Made by a program: the position numbers and the translations under genes
NCBI GenBank assembly: GCA_037127315.1
Contig: JBBBDQ010000913.1
Location: 3,287,501 to 3,351,500 of the forward strand
Length of the DNA stretch: 64,000 nucleotides
Source of the DNA: Ascarosepion bandense
Taxonomy: Eukaryota > Mollusca > Cephalopoda > Sepiida > Sepiidae
Direction: 5' to 3'
Part shown: positions 53,327 to 64,000 of the stretch, piece by piece
Numbering within the stretch: position 1 is the stretch's first letter
Layout of the letters: each line of letters starts with the position of its first letter
Notes under the pieces: model-generated
The model's input: the letters and a program-made list of their open reading frames with translations, nothing else
The model's database searches: none
What the model was told of the DNA's origin: nothing

Positions 53327-53693
53327 ACAATTAAATATATATATAGTAATTGAAATGTATGATTAAAAAAAAAAGGTTCTAATTTCCCTGATTCTTTTAT
53401 CATGCTCTTTGGATGACCGAAGCTTTACTTCCGACATAAACTCCACGAAGGGGTGGACAAAACAGACGACTGACATTTTCGTCTGCTGAAATAGACTTTT
53501 CCGATTGGGTATATTTTAAATAAAAAAAGAAAAAGAGCAAATATTTTTTTATAAAATATATTTAGTCCTAACAATGTAGATAGGATAAATAATACGTAAT
53601 AATACGTTTCGTTGATTTTATTAAAAATGTAACAAGAATTCACAAAAATAATTGTTTTACGGTCTTCAGACGTTTAAAATGAATACAGATGAC

Positions 53694-54835
53694 CTTCTTC
53701 TTCTTCTTCTTCTTCTTCTTCTTCTTCTTCTTCTTCTTCTTTGTTCCTTGTTCTTTCAAGACGTAGGTGATCCCTGGTGGCTCTTAGCACTCTTTCTCCT
53801 GTAACATCTCACAACCCCCGTTCTCTCATCCACCTGTTCTGGCCCTTCAAATATGTTATCCGCTGCTTTCCTCTGCCTCTCTTTCCCTCTATTTGTCCTG
53901 TTAGCATCAGGTTCTCCAAGCCCTCCTTCCTCGTTGCATGTCCCAGGTACTTTAGTTGTCTTTTCCTGATGCACATTATTACTTCTCTTTCCTTTCCATT
54001 CTTTCCAAAACCTCCTCATTGCTCACATGCTCGATCCATGATATCCGCAGCATCCTTCTGTAGAACCACATTTCAGCTGCTTCAAGTTTTTTCTTCATCT
54101 TTGTTGATATTGTCCAACATTCACTTCCATATTGAATAATTGACATCACATAGCAATCCAGTACTCTCTTCTTTGTTTCTAGTGAAAGTTTCCTGTGTCT
54201 TAATACTTTACTCAGCTTCTGGAACGTGTCATTCGCCATGCCAATTCGATTTTGGATCTGTGTGTTGTATTTTCCGTCTACTGTTAGAACACTTCCTATT
54301 TAACATTTAAATTTTTGTACCTGCTTCATTTTAATATCCCCCACATGTATTTGGCATTTGGGCTGCTCTTTTTGCTGATGACCATGAATTCGGTTTTCTT
54401 GAGGTTTATTTGTAGTCCTTTTTTGTCACTCTATTCAGATACCTTCTGTAGGAGGTCTTGTAGTTACCTTTCCGTGTATGCTATCAGTACTGTATCGTCT
54501 GCGTATCTTATGTTGTTCAAATTGTGGCATCCGATGACAAATTCTGGCATAGGATCCTTAGAACAGTCTCTCTGTACAAGTTGAATAAATTTGGTGAAAA
54601 GACAAATCCTAGTTTTACGCCCTTTTCTATCTTTGTATATCTGCTTAATTCGTTACCTGTCCGTATGCAGACACTTTGCTGCCAGTAGATATTCTTAATT
54701 ACCCTAATGTCTTTCCCAAATATGCCGAGGCTGCTGAGCATCTGCATCAATTCTTTGTGGCGTATTTTGTCGAACGCCTTCGCATAATCGAGAAAACGGC
54801 GAAAATATAGATGGGAAATTAGACCTTAACCCATT
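53694..54835 (-). pseudogene. LINE-E, longest copy, RT palm to tail
   Basis: (GAA)n tail as TTC 53694-53741. Frame 53979-54239 (-) has NDTFQKLSKVLRHRKLSLE, then IQYGSECWTISTKMKKKLEA and FYRRMLRISWIEHVSNEE. Further upstream, frame 54517-54750 has QMLSSLGIFGKDIRVIKNIY, WQQSVCIRTGNELS and VKLGFVFSPNLFNLY, the RT region around motif B. The adjoining codons to 54835 correspond to motif A (an AKAFDK-like stretch). Several frameshifts. Confidence 0.8.
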
Positions 54836-54922
54836 CCTAACTGCCAACGTTTAAGCTGATTGTCCAGATCTGAGATATCAGGAAAATAAAGGAAAAAAAT
54901 CGCAAATGTTATTAGCATGTGG

Positions 54923-55235
54923 GATGTGCGTTATGGTGCAGTGGATATCGATTCGGAACGACAAGTCGGGGAGCCGAGTTCGAATTCCAGTTGAATTCCT
55001 CGCATTCACTTACGCACAAATACCCTTGAGAAAGGTATTAATCCGTCTCTTCCCTCCAATTATGGGTTAAATAGAAGAACAGACTGGGTTCTATAGCCAT
55101 GGCTGGCAACCAGTCTACCGCAGAATACGATGGCAACCTATTACGGGATATTTTTTGCCTTGTCAGTCATGTCTCTTTCGAGGCATGATCGCCCAAACGT
55201 GTATCACGTATGTCACAGAACTGACTGAATTAGCA
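54923..55235 (+). mobile_element. SINE-A, full length with intact A box
   Basis: A box TGGTGCAGTGG at 54934-54944. B-box-like GTTCGAATTCC at 54978-54988 has one extra T relative to consensus. Ends CACAGAACTGACTGA. Confidence 0.85.
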
Positions 55236-55239
55236 TGTG

Positions 55240-55536
55240 AGAAATATAAGAATTAAAGAGACAGGGAGAGAGGGAGAGAGGGATGGTGAAAGAGGGAGGG
55301 AGGATGAGAGGGGGGAAGAGAGAACTATTACAAATGCAAGATAAGAAAGAATTAAAGCAATGTAAAATGTTAAAAAAGTTTAATAATGTAAGAACGAAAG
55401 AATAAAAGAAAGAAAGAAAGAAAGACTATAAATATAAGAAAGAAATAAAGAAAAAGAAAGAAATATTGCACAAGAAAGCAAAAATGTATGAATGAAAGAA
55501 TTATAATTAACATGCAAGAAAAAGGAGAATTAATGC

Positions 55537-55568
<32 letters not shown>

Positions 55569-55846
55569 AGTAGAATGAGAGAATGATAATTAGAATGCCA
55601 TAAGTCCAGGAACTAACGAGAGAGAACGTTTACAAATGTAAAAAAGAAATAAAAAGAAAGAGGGAAATATTATAAAAGAAAGAGTATGCAAGAAAGGAAA
55701 AACATTGTGAATGAAAGAAAGAAAGAAAGAAAGAAAGAATGAAAGAAAGAAAGAAGCATAAATGAATGAATGATAATTAGAATGCTAGAAGTACATGAAT
55801 TGACTAGAGAAAGGTCACAAATGTAAGAAAAAAAGAAATATTATCA

Positions 55847-55878
<32 letters not shown>

Positions 55879-55996
55879 AAAATATTAAAAGAATGGATAT
55901 ATTGATAAATGGAAAGAAACAAACAATCAAACGAAAGAAAGAAAGAAAGAAAGAAAGAAAGGAAAATATTAAAAGAATGGTTTATTGATAAATGGA

Positions 55997-56032
<36 letters not shown>

Positions 56033-56374
56033 AAAGAATGAAAATTACTATACAAGAAATAGAGCAATTGATCAGAGATAGAGAGGGGAGAAAGAAAAAA
56101 AGAAAGATTATGCAAGAAAGAAAGAATGAAAGAAAAGAAAAAGATGGAGTAATTAACGAGAGAGATAGAGAGATAGAGAGAACGGTTACAAATGTAATAT
56201 AGAAAGAAAGGAAGATAACACACAGAATAAAGAAAGAAAGACACAGAATGAATGAATAATCATAAATCATGATTGATAGAAAGATACAATAGAAGAAAAT
56301 GAAAGATATTAGAAGGAATAAGAACTGAAGAAACAAGAAAAAAGACAAAGAAAAATAGTTAAAATAACAATAAT

Positions 56375-56418
<44 letters not shown>

Positions 56419-56537
56419 ATAAAAAGTAATGCTAGAAAGATATGACGAAGGAAAAGAAAGAGATTAGAAAGAATAAATTCTGGACAAACAAGAAGTAAAA
56501 AGAAAGGAAATGAAAGGTTCGATCTGATAATAAGCAA

Positions 56538-56573
<36 letters not shown>

Positions 56574-57075
56574 ATCATCAAGGAAAGACAGGTGAATAAA
56601 GCAGAAAGAAATATACGAAATGAGACAAAGAAAAGGATAAAAAGAAAAAAGGAGAGAAATAAGAAAAAACCGTAAGATAACCAGACGCAGAAAAAAAAAA
56701 AAAAGAAAAGAGAAAAGTGGGGAAAAAAGAAAGAAAAGATAACTAGAAAAAAAAAACAAGAAGCAATAAGTAAAATGATGAGAAAAAATTAACAATAAAG
56801 AAAAGAACGACAGAAAGCGACTGGGAAAATAAACGATGAAAAGAAAAAAATATTTTAAAAACTCAATAAACGAAGGAGAAAGAAAAAGAAACAGAGAAAG
56901 TATCAGCACAAAATGTTGCAGGAAAACAACGGAGAAAACAGCAAGAAGGAAGAAAAAGAAGGAGAACAATAACAAAAAACAGTCCGAAAAAAAAAAGAAG
57001 AAAACTGTAGGAATGAAAACAATAAACAATTTCGACTAAAAAAAAAAACAGAAAGAAACGAAAAATAAAAAGTTG
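55240..57075. repeat. GAAA-rich purine tract, 1.8 kb
   Basis: (GAAA)n runs (for example 55846-55880, 56375-56418, 56538-56572) embedded in A/G-rich sequence, with repeated blocks around AATATTAAAAGAATGG and TTGATAAATGGAAAGAAA. The 404-codon minus-strand frame is low-complexity. Confidence 0.9.
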
Positions 57076-57179
57076 TGTAGTAAGATTTCGTGAAAGAGTG
57101 TGGTTGTAAGTGAATAAAAGATTGAATGAGGGAGCGAACGAGTGAGGGAGGAGTCCTTCTGAAACTAACACCAGTCAAT

Positions 57180-57740
57180 TATGCCCCATTAGCGGAAAGA
57201 CCTGAGAGACCAGAGAGAATAATGGCCGACCTGTAAACGCTACCGGAAGTAATTTTGTGTTGAAGCACTGACAGTAATCCCGCAGTTAATAACGGCCGGG
57301 GTCTCTGAACCAATCAACGACGCTCACAAAACATGGAAAAAGGCACACACGAGACGATTCTCTCTACCACCAACCCAGCGCTATCTATAACCACACACAC
57401 CCTTATACGCACATAGGACTAGAACCTCTTCCTCCATCTGATTCTTTTATTTATTTTTTACCTTCATTACAACTCTTCCTACTTTTTTTTATTCTCTTCT
57501 TCATTTTTTATTTTTATTTTTATCTCTCCTACTCTCAAGTAAGTCTTCTGTGTTCTTTCTCTTTTTACGATTCCTCTTCTGGTTGACTTGTCAGTGTCGT
57601 CGACTTGCTCGTCAACTCGGACGCCATCACCGCTTGCAAAAGTCATCATCCAATGGCAAATCGTAATTTCCGATTGGTTCCGATTTCAGCTGCGTGGACG
57701 CCGCCATCGACAGCACCAACATCGTTGATTTTTATTTTCT
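57180..57740. promoter_or_regulatory. Promoter-like island between purine tracts
   Basis: Balanced, CpG-containing sequence with ETS-type ACCGGAAGT (57242-57250), CCAAT boxes at 57310-57314 and 57650-57654 plus an inverted ATTGG at 57673-57677, and a YY1-type GCCGCCATC (57700-57708). These motifs co-occur in TATA-less promoters of widely expressed genes. No attached exon could be identified. The 104-codon frame 57605-57919 has no recognisable domain. Confidence 0.4.
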
Positions 57741-57989
57741 TTGTCGTTGCTTTTCTTCTTCAGAAAGAAGTTATGGCAACCGATCAGCTCGTCAGAGAGA
57801 ATGATCGCCATTTTCTGTCTGAACGTCTCTTTCGTTTTTATTTTCATTTATTTTTATCTTTCAATTTGAGTGGGATCGGTTCGTTTGCATTCTTGCTTGC
57901 TTGCTTCAGGGATCTGTGACGATAATGGGAGCTAGTCTCCGTGGCTGAGAGAATATTTTAGAGAAACGAACAGCAAGTATAATGAAAAT

Positions 57990-58257
57990 GGTAAAATAAA
58001 ATAAGAACTTAAAGCGAAAAAGCATAAGGGAATGCAAAAGGGGGAAACTGATTGTGGAAGAAGAAGATGATGAAGAAAGAAGAAGAAAAGAAAGAAGAAG
58101 AAGTGCATTAAAATAGAGTAATAAGAAATAAATGGTTAATACTGGATTAAGGTTAGCGGAAAGGCAAAAGCGAATGCGAAGAAGAAGAAGAAGAAGAAGA
58201 AGAAGAAGAAGAAGAAGAAGAAGAAGAAAGAATAAGACTGGATAAAGGGTACAGACG

Positions 58258-58295
<38 letters not shown>

Positions 58296-58376
58296 GAAGG
58301 AAGAAAGAAAGAAAAATATAAAAAGAATGGACAGATTGATAAATGGAAAGAAAGAAAGATACAAACAAACAAACGA

Positions 58377-58411
<35 letters not shown>

Positions 58412-58565
58412 GAAAATATTAAAAGAATGGTTTATTGATAAATGGAAAGAAAGAAAAAAAGAAAGAAAGAAAGAAAGAAAAATTTAAAAAATAAATATAT
58501 TGATTAACGGATAGAGAGACGAGAAAAGAAAGAAAAAAGAAAAATATTAGGAAGATGGATATGGA

Positions 58566-58597
<32 letters not shown>

Positions 58598-59440
58598 AAT
58601 ATTAAAAGACTGGTTATATTGAGAAACGTTTAGAGAGACTAGAAAAGAAAGAAAAAAGAAAAATATTAAGAGTATAGATATGAAAGAAAGAAAGAAAAAA
58701 AGAAAGAAAGAAAGAAAGAAAAAAAAGAAAGAAAGAAAATGATAGACTAGCTCCAGTGACGCAAAGGTGATAAAGTGGGTAAGTCAATAAGAAAAAAAGA
58801 AAAATATTAAAAGAATGAATATAATGAGAAGAAAATTGATCGGGCAAAGATGAAAGAAAAAGAATGAAAAACAATAAAGAAACAAAGAAACATAGACAAA
58901 AAAAAGAAGAAAGACAGAGAAAAGAAAAAATCAGGCATAAAAGTCAGCGGAAAAGAAAAGTCTTATAAAAAAATTTTGCTATAATTGAAGACAGGAAAAA
59001 ATGAAAAAGTTTAATACCGAATAAGTAAACAAAAATGAAGGCTACAGTAATATACTGACCTCAAAAAGAAAACGAAGAAAACAGAAAAATAAGAGAATAA
59101 AAATAAAACGGAAAGAAAATGAAAAGAGAAGAGGGAAGGAGATGTTATGTACAAAAAAATAAAATTGTTAGGGAAAAATTATTTGTAAGAAATGAAATTT
59201 ATAATATTCACTAATGAAGAAAGGAAAGGTCAGATTTGGTTTGAAAAGGAAGTAAAAAAGAAACGAATGGCTAATAAATAAAAAATTACAAAATGTAGAA
59301 ATATTAGAATTGAAGAAAACAGATATAAGTATAAAAAAAAATTACGAAAGACAAAGAAAACCAAAGAAAAATAACCGAGAACAAAGAAAAATAACCGAGA
59401 ACAAAGTAAAATAACCGGGGACAAAACAGAAAATGTTTTC
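57990..59440. repeat. GAAA/GAA purine tract, 1.4 kb
   Basis: (GAAGAA)n at 58179-58228, (GAAA)n at about 58258-58294, 58376-58410, 58455-58480 and 58565-58598. Shares AATATTAAAAGAATGG and TGGTTTATTGATAAATGG with the 55-57 kb tract, so the two are parts of one array separated by the island. Confidence 0.9.
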
Positions 59441-59495
59441 AAAATCCACCCTCCTTCGAAGCGAATGTTACAAAAAAGAGTGAGTGAGTGAGTTT

Positions 59496-60032
59496 TGTTT
59501 AACGGCTTATCAATCTCTAGGTTATTTAATGCCAAAAAGGTAGGGGTTTTAGGTATTTTTTAAATGTTCGATTATAGTGAGAAGGTTAATTTAGTCAGAT
59601 TTTGATGAAAATTTTTTTTTTTGTTTTAGAAAATTGAATATGTCTTCTGTATTAAAAATGTAGTGCTCGTAATTTTTTCATTCAAAAATGTATTATGGCA
59701 ATAATTTCTTTTCTTCAAAAATGTGTTATGGTAATTTTTTCTTATTATTGTTGGATATCTTTCTTTCAGAAATGTATATTTTTCTGTAAAAGTTTATGTA
59801 ATATATTTCTATGTATTTTTTATGTATATATTTCTATAAAAATCTTTCATAGTGTTTCGACCCCAGTTTGGGGGTTAACTATTTGCCCATAACTGGGACC
59901 CTAACAGGTGCTACCGCTCCTGGTCAGTGTAAACCTGAGAACAACAGTAATTAAGAGGTGGTTTCATGATCCTCACAACTTCCCAATCAGAGGCCCTGCT
60001 GCTGGATGCAGTTTACCGTCATACCTAGGACC
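59496..60032 (+). mobile_element. Repeat F
   Basis: From GTTTTGTTTAACGGCTTATC to GTTTACCGTCATACCTAGG. Complete, with extra TTTCTATG repeats near 59800-59840. Confidence 0.75.
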
Positions 60033-60089
60033 AACAAAAAAGAAATTTGTTGATTCTTATCTACATGATGAAAAAAAGAAACCCTTACA

Positions 60090-60250
60090 CCAAGTGGGGG
60101 CTGAACTAGTGCGGTTTTATCTATCTTGCTATGTCTCTTTAGAACCTTCCTGATAATGTCTCTCCACGACTTCCTATCTTTATTTGTTTCTTTACAATCG
60201 CTTCCAATCCAAGTTGTACTATACCTTTTGTTCAAGGTAAGTCACTTGCT
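60090..60250 (-). pseudogene. LINE fragment, unassigned
   Basis: - strand frame reads YSTTWIGSDCKETNKDRKSW, then RDIIRKVL, a basic C-terminal pattern typical of APE-type LINE ORF ends. Too short to assign. Confidence 0.4.
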
Positions 60251-60339
60251 GTTTCCCTCTTCAACCTTTTGTCTTCAATATGTCATGTGAGTAGCAAATT
60301 CTCCAAATACCCTTTTCTCGTTATGTATTCCAGAGATTT

Positions 60340-60870
60340 CAAAAGCTCAGAAGCTAACCAGAATACTGAAAGACAGGAAAATCTCATTAGAAACAAAGAA
60401 AAAGTGCTGGATTACTATGTGATATCTTTCCTTCTGTACTGAAGTGAATGCTCGACGATCTCCAAAGATAAAGGAAAGGCATGAGGCATGAAAAATGTGG
60501 TTCTACAGAAGGATGCTGAGGATGCCATGGACGGAACACGTGTGCAACGATGAGTTGTTGGAAAGGATGCAAACGAGAAGAAAACTGATAATAAATATCA
60601 GGAAGAGACAAATGAGGTTCCTGGAACACGTAATGAGGATGGAGGGCCTGGAGAACTTGATACTCATAGGTTGGATAAATGGAAGAAGAGACAGGGGAAA
60701 ACAGCACAAAACGTACTTGTTAGCTCTGAGCAGGTGGTTGACGTAGCGGGGCTTAGAAGAGATACCAAGAGAAATTATTGAGAGCGACAAGAGAAAGAGC
60801 CAAGTGGAAGTCCATGATCGCCTACGTCATGAAGGAGCACGGCACATGAAGAAGGAGGAGAATCAATTTC
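60340..60870 (+). pseudogene. LINE-E 3' end, + strand
   Basis: Frame 60495-60746 reads MWFYRRMLRMPWTEHVCNDE, then KLIINIRKRQMRFLEHVMRM and EGLENLILIGWINGRRDRGK. Here the region after WTEH is in one frame, unlike the 24.7 kb copy. Ends GATCGCCTACGTCATGAAGG and CACGGCACATGAAGAAG. Confidence 0.8.
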
Positions 60871-60961
60871 TAGGTCTGCTGTTAGGAAAGATAATTCATT
60901 GTGTTGTGCTAGACAGTTTTTGAATTTATCTTACCTATTTGTAACTCAACTATTCGTCCAT

Positions 60962-62200
60962 AGGGATGTGCGTTGTGGTGCAGTGGTTATCGAATCGGAA
61001 CGAGAAATCGGGGAGGCGAGTTCGAATTCCAGTTGAAATCCTTGCATTCACTTACGCGTTAATACCCTTGGAAAAGGTAAGGTATTAATCCGTCTCTTTC
61101 CTCCAGTTATGGGTTAAATAGCAGGACAGATTGGATTCTTCAGCCTTGGCAAATAGCCTAAAGCAGAAAGTAATAGTAACCTACTGCGTCATAATCTCCT
61201 GTCCAGTCAGTCGTGTCCCGAAAGAGACATGATCGCTCAAACGTATATCACGTATAGCACTTAACTGACTGACTGAATATAATAGTTAAAAACATGATTA
61301 AAGCTTCTACTGGGCAAAAAGTGGGAGATCGGTTTTCTATTGATATGAAGTAACAAACTGACCCCCTCTAATTACTACTTAATAATGTACTACATATATT
61401 CTCCCTCTAGCTATGAGTCAAATAACAGGACAGATTGGGTTCTTCAGCCTTGGCTTGCAACCAGTCTACTGCAGAAAGCAATGGCAACCTACTGCGGGAG
61501 TACCTTCTGCCCAATCAGTCATGTATGATTCGAGACATGATCGCCCAAGCGTGTATCACGTATGGCACTTAACGGACTGACTGAATATAATAGAAACATG
61601 ATTAAGTCTTCTACTTGGCATAAAGTGGGGGATCGATTTTCTATTGTTATAAAGTAATAAACTGACACTCCTCTTAATACTACTAAATAATATAATACAT
61701 ATTTTCGCCTCTAACTATGAGTCAAATAATAAGATTGATTGGGTTCTATAGCCTTGGTCGGCAACCAGTCTACCGTAGAAAGTAATGGCAACCTACTGCG
61801 GGATAATCTTCTGCCCAGTCAGTCATGTCTCTTTCGAGACCTGATCGCCCAAAGCGTGTATCACGTATGGCACTTAACTGACTGACTGAATATAATAGTT
61901 GGAATAATGATTAAGGCTTCTACTGGTCATAAAGTGGGGGATCAGTTTATTACTTCATAACAATAGGAAACCGATCCCCCACTAATTACTACATAATAAT
62001 ATAATACATTTCTTTCCTCTCTAGCTATGAGTCAAATAACAGGACAGATTGGGTTCTATAGCCTTGGTCGGCAACCAGTCTACCGCAGAAAGTAATGGCA
62101 ACCTACTGCGGGATAATCTTCTGCCCAGTCAGTCTTGTATCTTTCGAGACATGATCGCCCAAAGCGTGTATTCCGTATGGCACTTAACTGACTGATTCGT
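60962..62200 (+). repeat. Tandem array: SINE-A plus flank, four units of 304-310 bp
   Basis: The first unit is a full SINE-A (60962-61276) with head. The next three begin inside the SINE at CTATGAGTCAAATA (61411, 61715, 62025) and include about 120 bp of flank (AAAGTGGGGGATCGNTTTTC, then AACTGACNCCC). The head is present only once, so the array arose by tandem duplication of one inserted SINE with its 3' flank. Confidence 0.9.
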
Positions 62201-62249
62201 CCATAGCTTGGATACTGCTGCTCCATTTGGTTTGTAGCTTCTGCTTTTT

Positions 62250-62375
62250 ATTTAGAGATTCTTGAAAAACTACAACAAAGAATCTGCAGTGTTATTGGCA
62301 TCTCTGCTTCAGTAACTTTCCCACTACCGTCATGTATTTTCCCTGTGCCTTTTCTATAAATACCTTCACGGTAAT
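62250..62375 (+). mobile_element. LINE-C fragment
   Basis: CAACAAAGAATCTGCAGTGT and TGCCTTTTCTATAAATACCT, the counterpart of QRRICNVI...CLFYKYF. Confidence 0.6.
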
Positions 62376-63060
62376 TGTTCTGATGAACACTCTTCTATGG
62401 TTATGTTTATCCCCTCAGGAAGTTGGGCATATGGGAACTAGGACTTCACAGAGACTTCGAGGTATTATGGCGACTGTAGTAAGAATTTGTCTAACCACTA
62501 ATACGAAGTGCCAGAGAAAATCATTAGTGTCAAAAATTACAATATGAAATCTGGTAAAAATACTAGAGAAAGCCATTAACATCAAAAAATTGCAATATGA
62601 ACTCTGGTAAAAAAGGGTTACTGGACATTAGGTTTACTAGTCCCAAAATTCAGTTGTTAGTTTCCCTAAGGACACATGTAAGTAATTTACAAAGTTAAAG
62701 GGAGACCTAGAAATTGATTCAATATCTTCTTCACGGTAATTTTTCTGATGAACACTCCTCTATGGTTCTGTTTATCCCCTCAGGAAGTTGTACCTGTGGG
62801 AACTGGGACTTCACAAAGACTTCGAGGTATTATGGTGACTGTAGTAAGAATTTGTCTAACCACTAATAGGGAGTGCCAGAGAAAATCATTAGTGTCAAAA
62901 ATTGCAATATGAAATCTGGTAAAAATTCTAGAGAAAAGCTTTAACATCAAAATTACTAGAGAAAACCATTAACATCAAAACATTGCAATATGAACTGGAC
63001 ATAAGGTTTATAAGTCCCCAAAAATTCAGTAGTTCTTTTCCCTCAGGACACATGTAAGTA
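62365..63060 (+). repeat. Tandem duplication, 365-bp unit
   Basis: TTCACGGTAATTGTTCTG (62365) and TTCACGGTAATTTTTCTG (62730) start two units. Both contain GTTTATCCCCTCAG|GAAGTT, a good 3' splice-site look-alike, and TGTCTAACCACTAATA. No coding exon is evident. Confidence 0.8.
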
Positions 63061-63265
63061 ACTTACAAGGTTAAAGGGAGATAACTAATGACTTCCAGAA
63101 GAGGCACTACTACGCAATGGATGAGAATGATATACCCCAGTGATTGTAATAAAGGGTTCGGCTCGAAATTTCTAGCACCTGAAGAACGCCGGAGCGTACA
63201 ACGCCCGAAACGTTGTACAAATGACAACAAAGATGGGGAGAATAGTCCGAATAGCATAAATACTG
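63045..63265 (+). mobile_element. SINE-K, 5'-truncated
   Basis: CACATGTAAGTAACTTACAA, CCCAGTGATTGTAATAAAGG, CACCTGAAGAACGCCGGAGC and CGAAACGTTGTACAAATGAC. No tRNA head. Confidence 0.75.
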
Positions 63266-64000
63266 TAGTAAGAATAGAAATCAAGAAAGAACTGTGTTAG
63301 TATAAGGAATACTGTAGTATATTTGGATCAGTAATAAGACAGATTGAAAATCATCCTTGACCCTATCCTCTACATTTAGGCTCGTGTCATAATTTTATTT
63401 TCAAAATAAATATTACTTTACTCTTTGGTACCTAAACTTTATAAATTCAAACGAAGTGTTAAATTGGCCAAAAGGTCTCATCATTATACATTTCAAATGG
63501 TTAGATGGAACTGTAAATTTTATGTCAACAGGCTTTTTTTTTCTCTCTGGAACTTCTCGCTTAAGGAACTTTTCCCTGGCTTTTTGCTTTCTAGTCAAGT
63601 GTAATTTTCAAAAATTTAAATAGAATGTCAATCGTTATATTCTGTCTTTTTAATTCCTGTTCCTTTATTGTTCCCACTTCTTAAAAATATTTTGCGTTTT
63701 CGTATATTCTTTCAAACTCAGTAACCCCTATCTGCATCTTAGTGGCTTTAATGAGTTGCCTGGGGTTAAATGATTACAATATTCATTTAAAGACACGGTC
63801 CACCAGCGGGCGTGAAATTAAGCCCTCCTTTCATTCTGAAGATGAGATTCTGATCTTGAATATTAATAAATAATAAATAGGTAATACACAATACCTTCTT
63901 TACCTTCCTTCATTATAGTAAACGCATTGTGATAGCCCTCAAATACCTACTGATTTCGAAATATTTATGAATAATTAATAGGTAATACCCAACACCTTTA
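63266..64000. other. No gene seen
   Basis: AT-rich. A phrase of about 30 bp (AATAATTAATAGGTAATACCCA) at 63968-64000 is an imperfect repeat of 63862-63895. Nothing else recognised. Confidence 0.5.

Larger units (their letters stand above)
52770..54600. repeat. Segmental duplication, copy 2
   Basis: Collinear with 41340-44205 (see there). Lacks the 670-bp block and the SINE. Flanked on the left by the CTT tract. Confidence 0.85.

Noticed and set aside
54934..54988. Functional tRNA genes at the A/B boxes of SINE heads
   Set aside because: The boxes lie in dispersed repeats and no complete cloverleaf with acceptor and anticodon stems could be drawn.
55815..57029. 404-codon minus-strand frame
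   Set aside because: Read from GAAA-rich purine sequence. Low-complexity F/S/L with no recognisable feature.
57605..57919. 104-codon frame as a host gene
   Set aside because: Starts in a promoter-like island, contains a hydrophobic stretch of low complexity and no recognisable domain. Chance is more likely. Kept only as part of the island description.
1..64000. rRNA genes, telomeric or centromeric signatures, prokaryotic operons
   Set aside because: None seen. No rRNA-like stretches, no telomere repeat runs, and no tightly packed coding frames.

Overview
The window is non-coding, repeat-dense DNA from an animal nuclear genome. I found no host protein-coding gene that I can support. The recognisable coding sequence is the decayed remains of retrotransposons. 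Very high simple-repeat content, several tRNA-headed SINE families, a Penelope-type GIY-YIG endonuclease remnant, RLE-type and APE-type LINE 3' ends and non-autonomous Helitrons suggest a lophotrochozoan. A cephalopod mollusc is my best guess, but nothing here proves it.

Layout. 0-9 kb: palindromic MITE, GAAA and TTTC arrays, three head-containing SINE families, and two tandem arrays each split by a SINE. 9-19 kb: 5'-truncated LINE copies, a stack of RLE-type LINE tails, a complete 874-bp Helitron, and a 23-bp minisatellite of about 31 units. 19.3-21.8 kb: a 2.5-kb TATC array with a recurring spacer. 22.26-22.53 kb: an island of ordinary composition with CCAAT and a strong splice donor. 23-28 kb: APE-type LINE fragments in head-to-head and fold-back arrangements. 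28.9-30.2 kb: a solo LTR with a perfect 5-bp target duplication and four internal 238-bp hairpin units. 30.3-30.7 kb: a duplicated 225-bp promoter-like unit. 31-39 kb: Helitrons, MITE hairpin and LTR pieces. 40.2-41.1 kb: a second solo LTR of the same family with two hairpin units.

41.3-44.2 kb and 52.8-54.6 kb are two copies of one duplicated block. One copy carries a SINE with target duplication where the other has the empty site. Each copy carries a hammerhead-ribozyme-like motif, and a third member lies at 14.7 kb. 45.2-48.3 kb holds the best-preserved mobile element, an RLE-type (R4/Dong-like) LINE with RT, CCHC and PD-(D/E)XK regions and one in-frame stop. 50.2-52.7 kb is a 2.5-kb CTT tract ending next to a LINE 3' end whose natural tail is GAA. 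55.2-59.4 kb is purine-rich on the + strand and split by a 0.5-kb promoter-like island with ETS, CCAAT and YY1-type motifs. 61-62.2 kb is a young tandem array built from a SINE plus its flank.

The elements are related by nesting. SINEs insert into arrays, LINE tails become microsatellites, and new LINE copies land on older (TAA)n tails. The most interesting signal is the set of hammerhead-like motifs.
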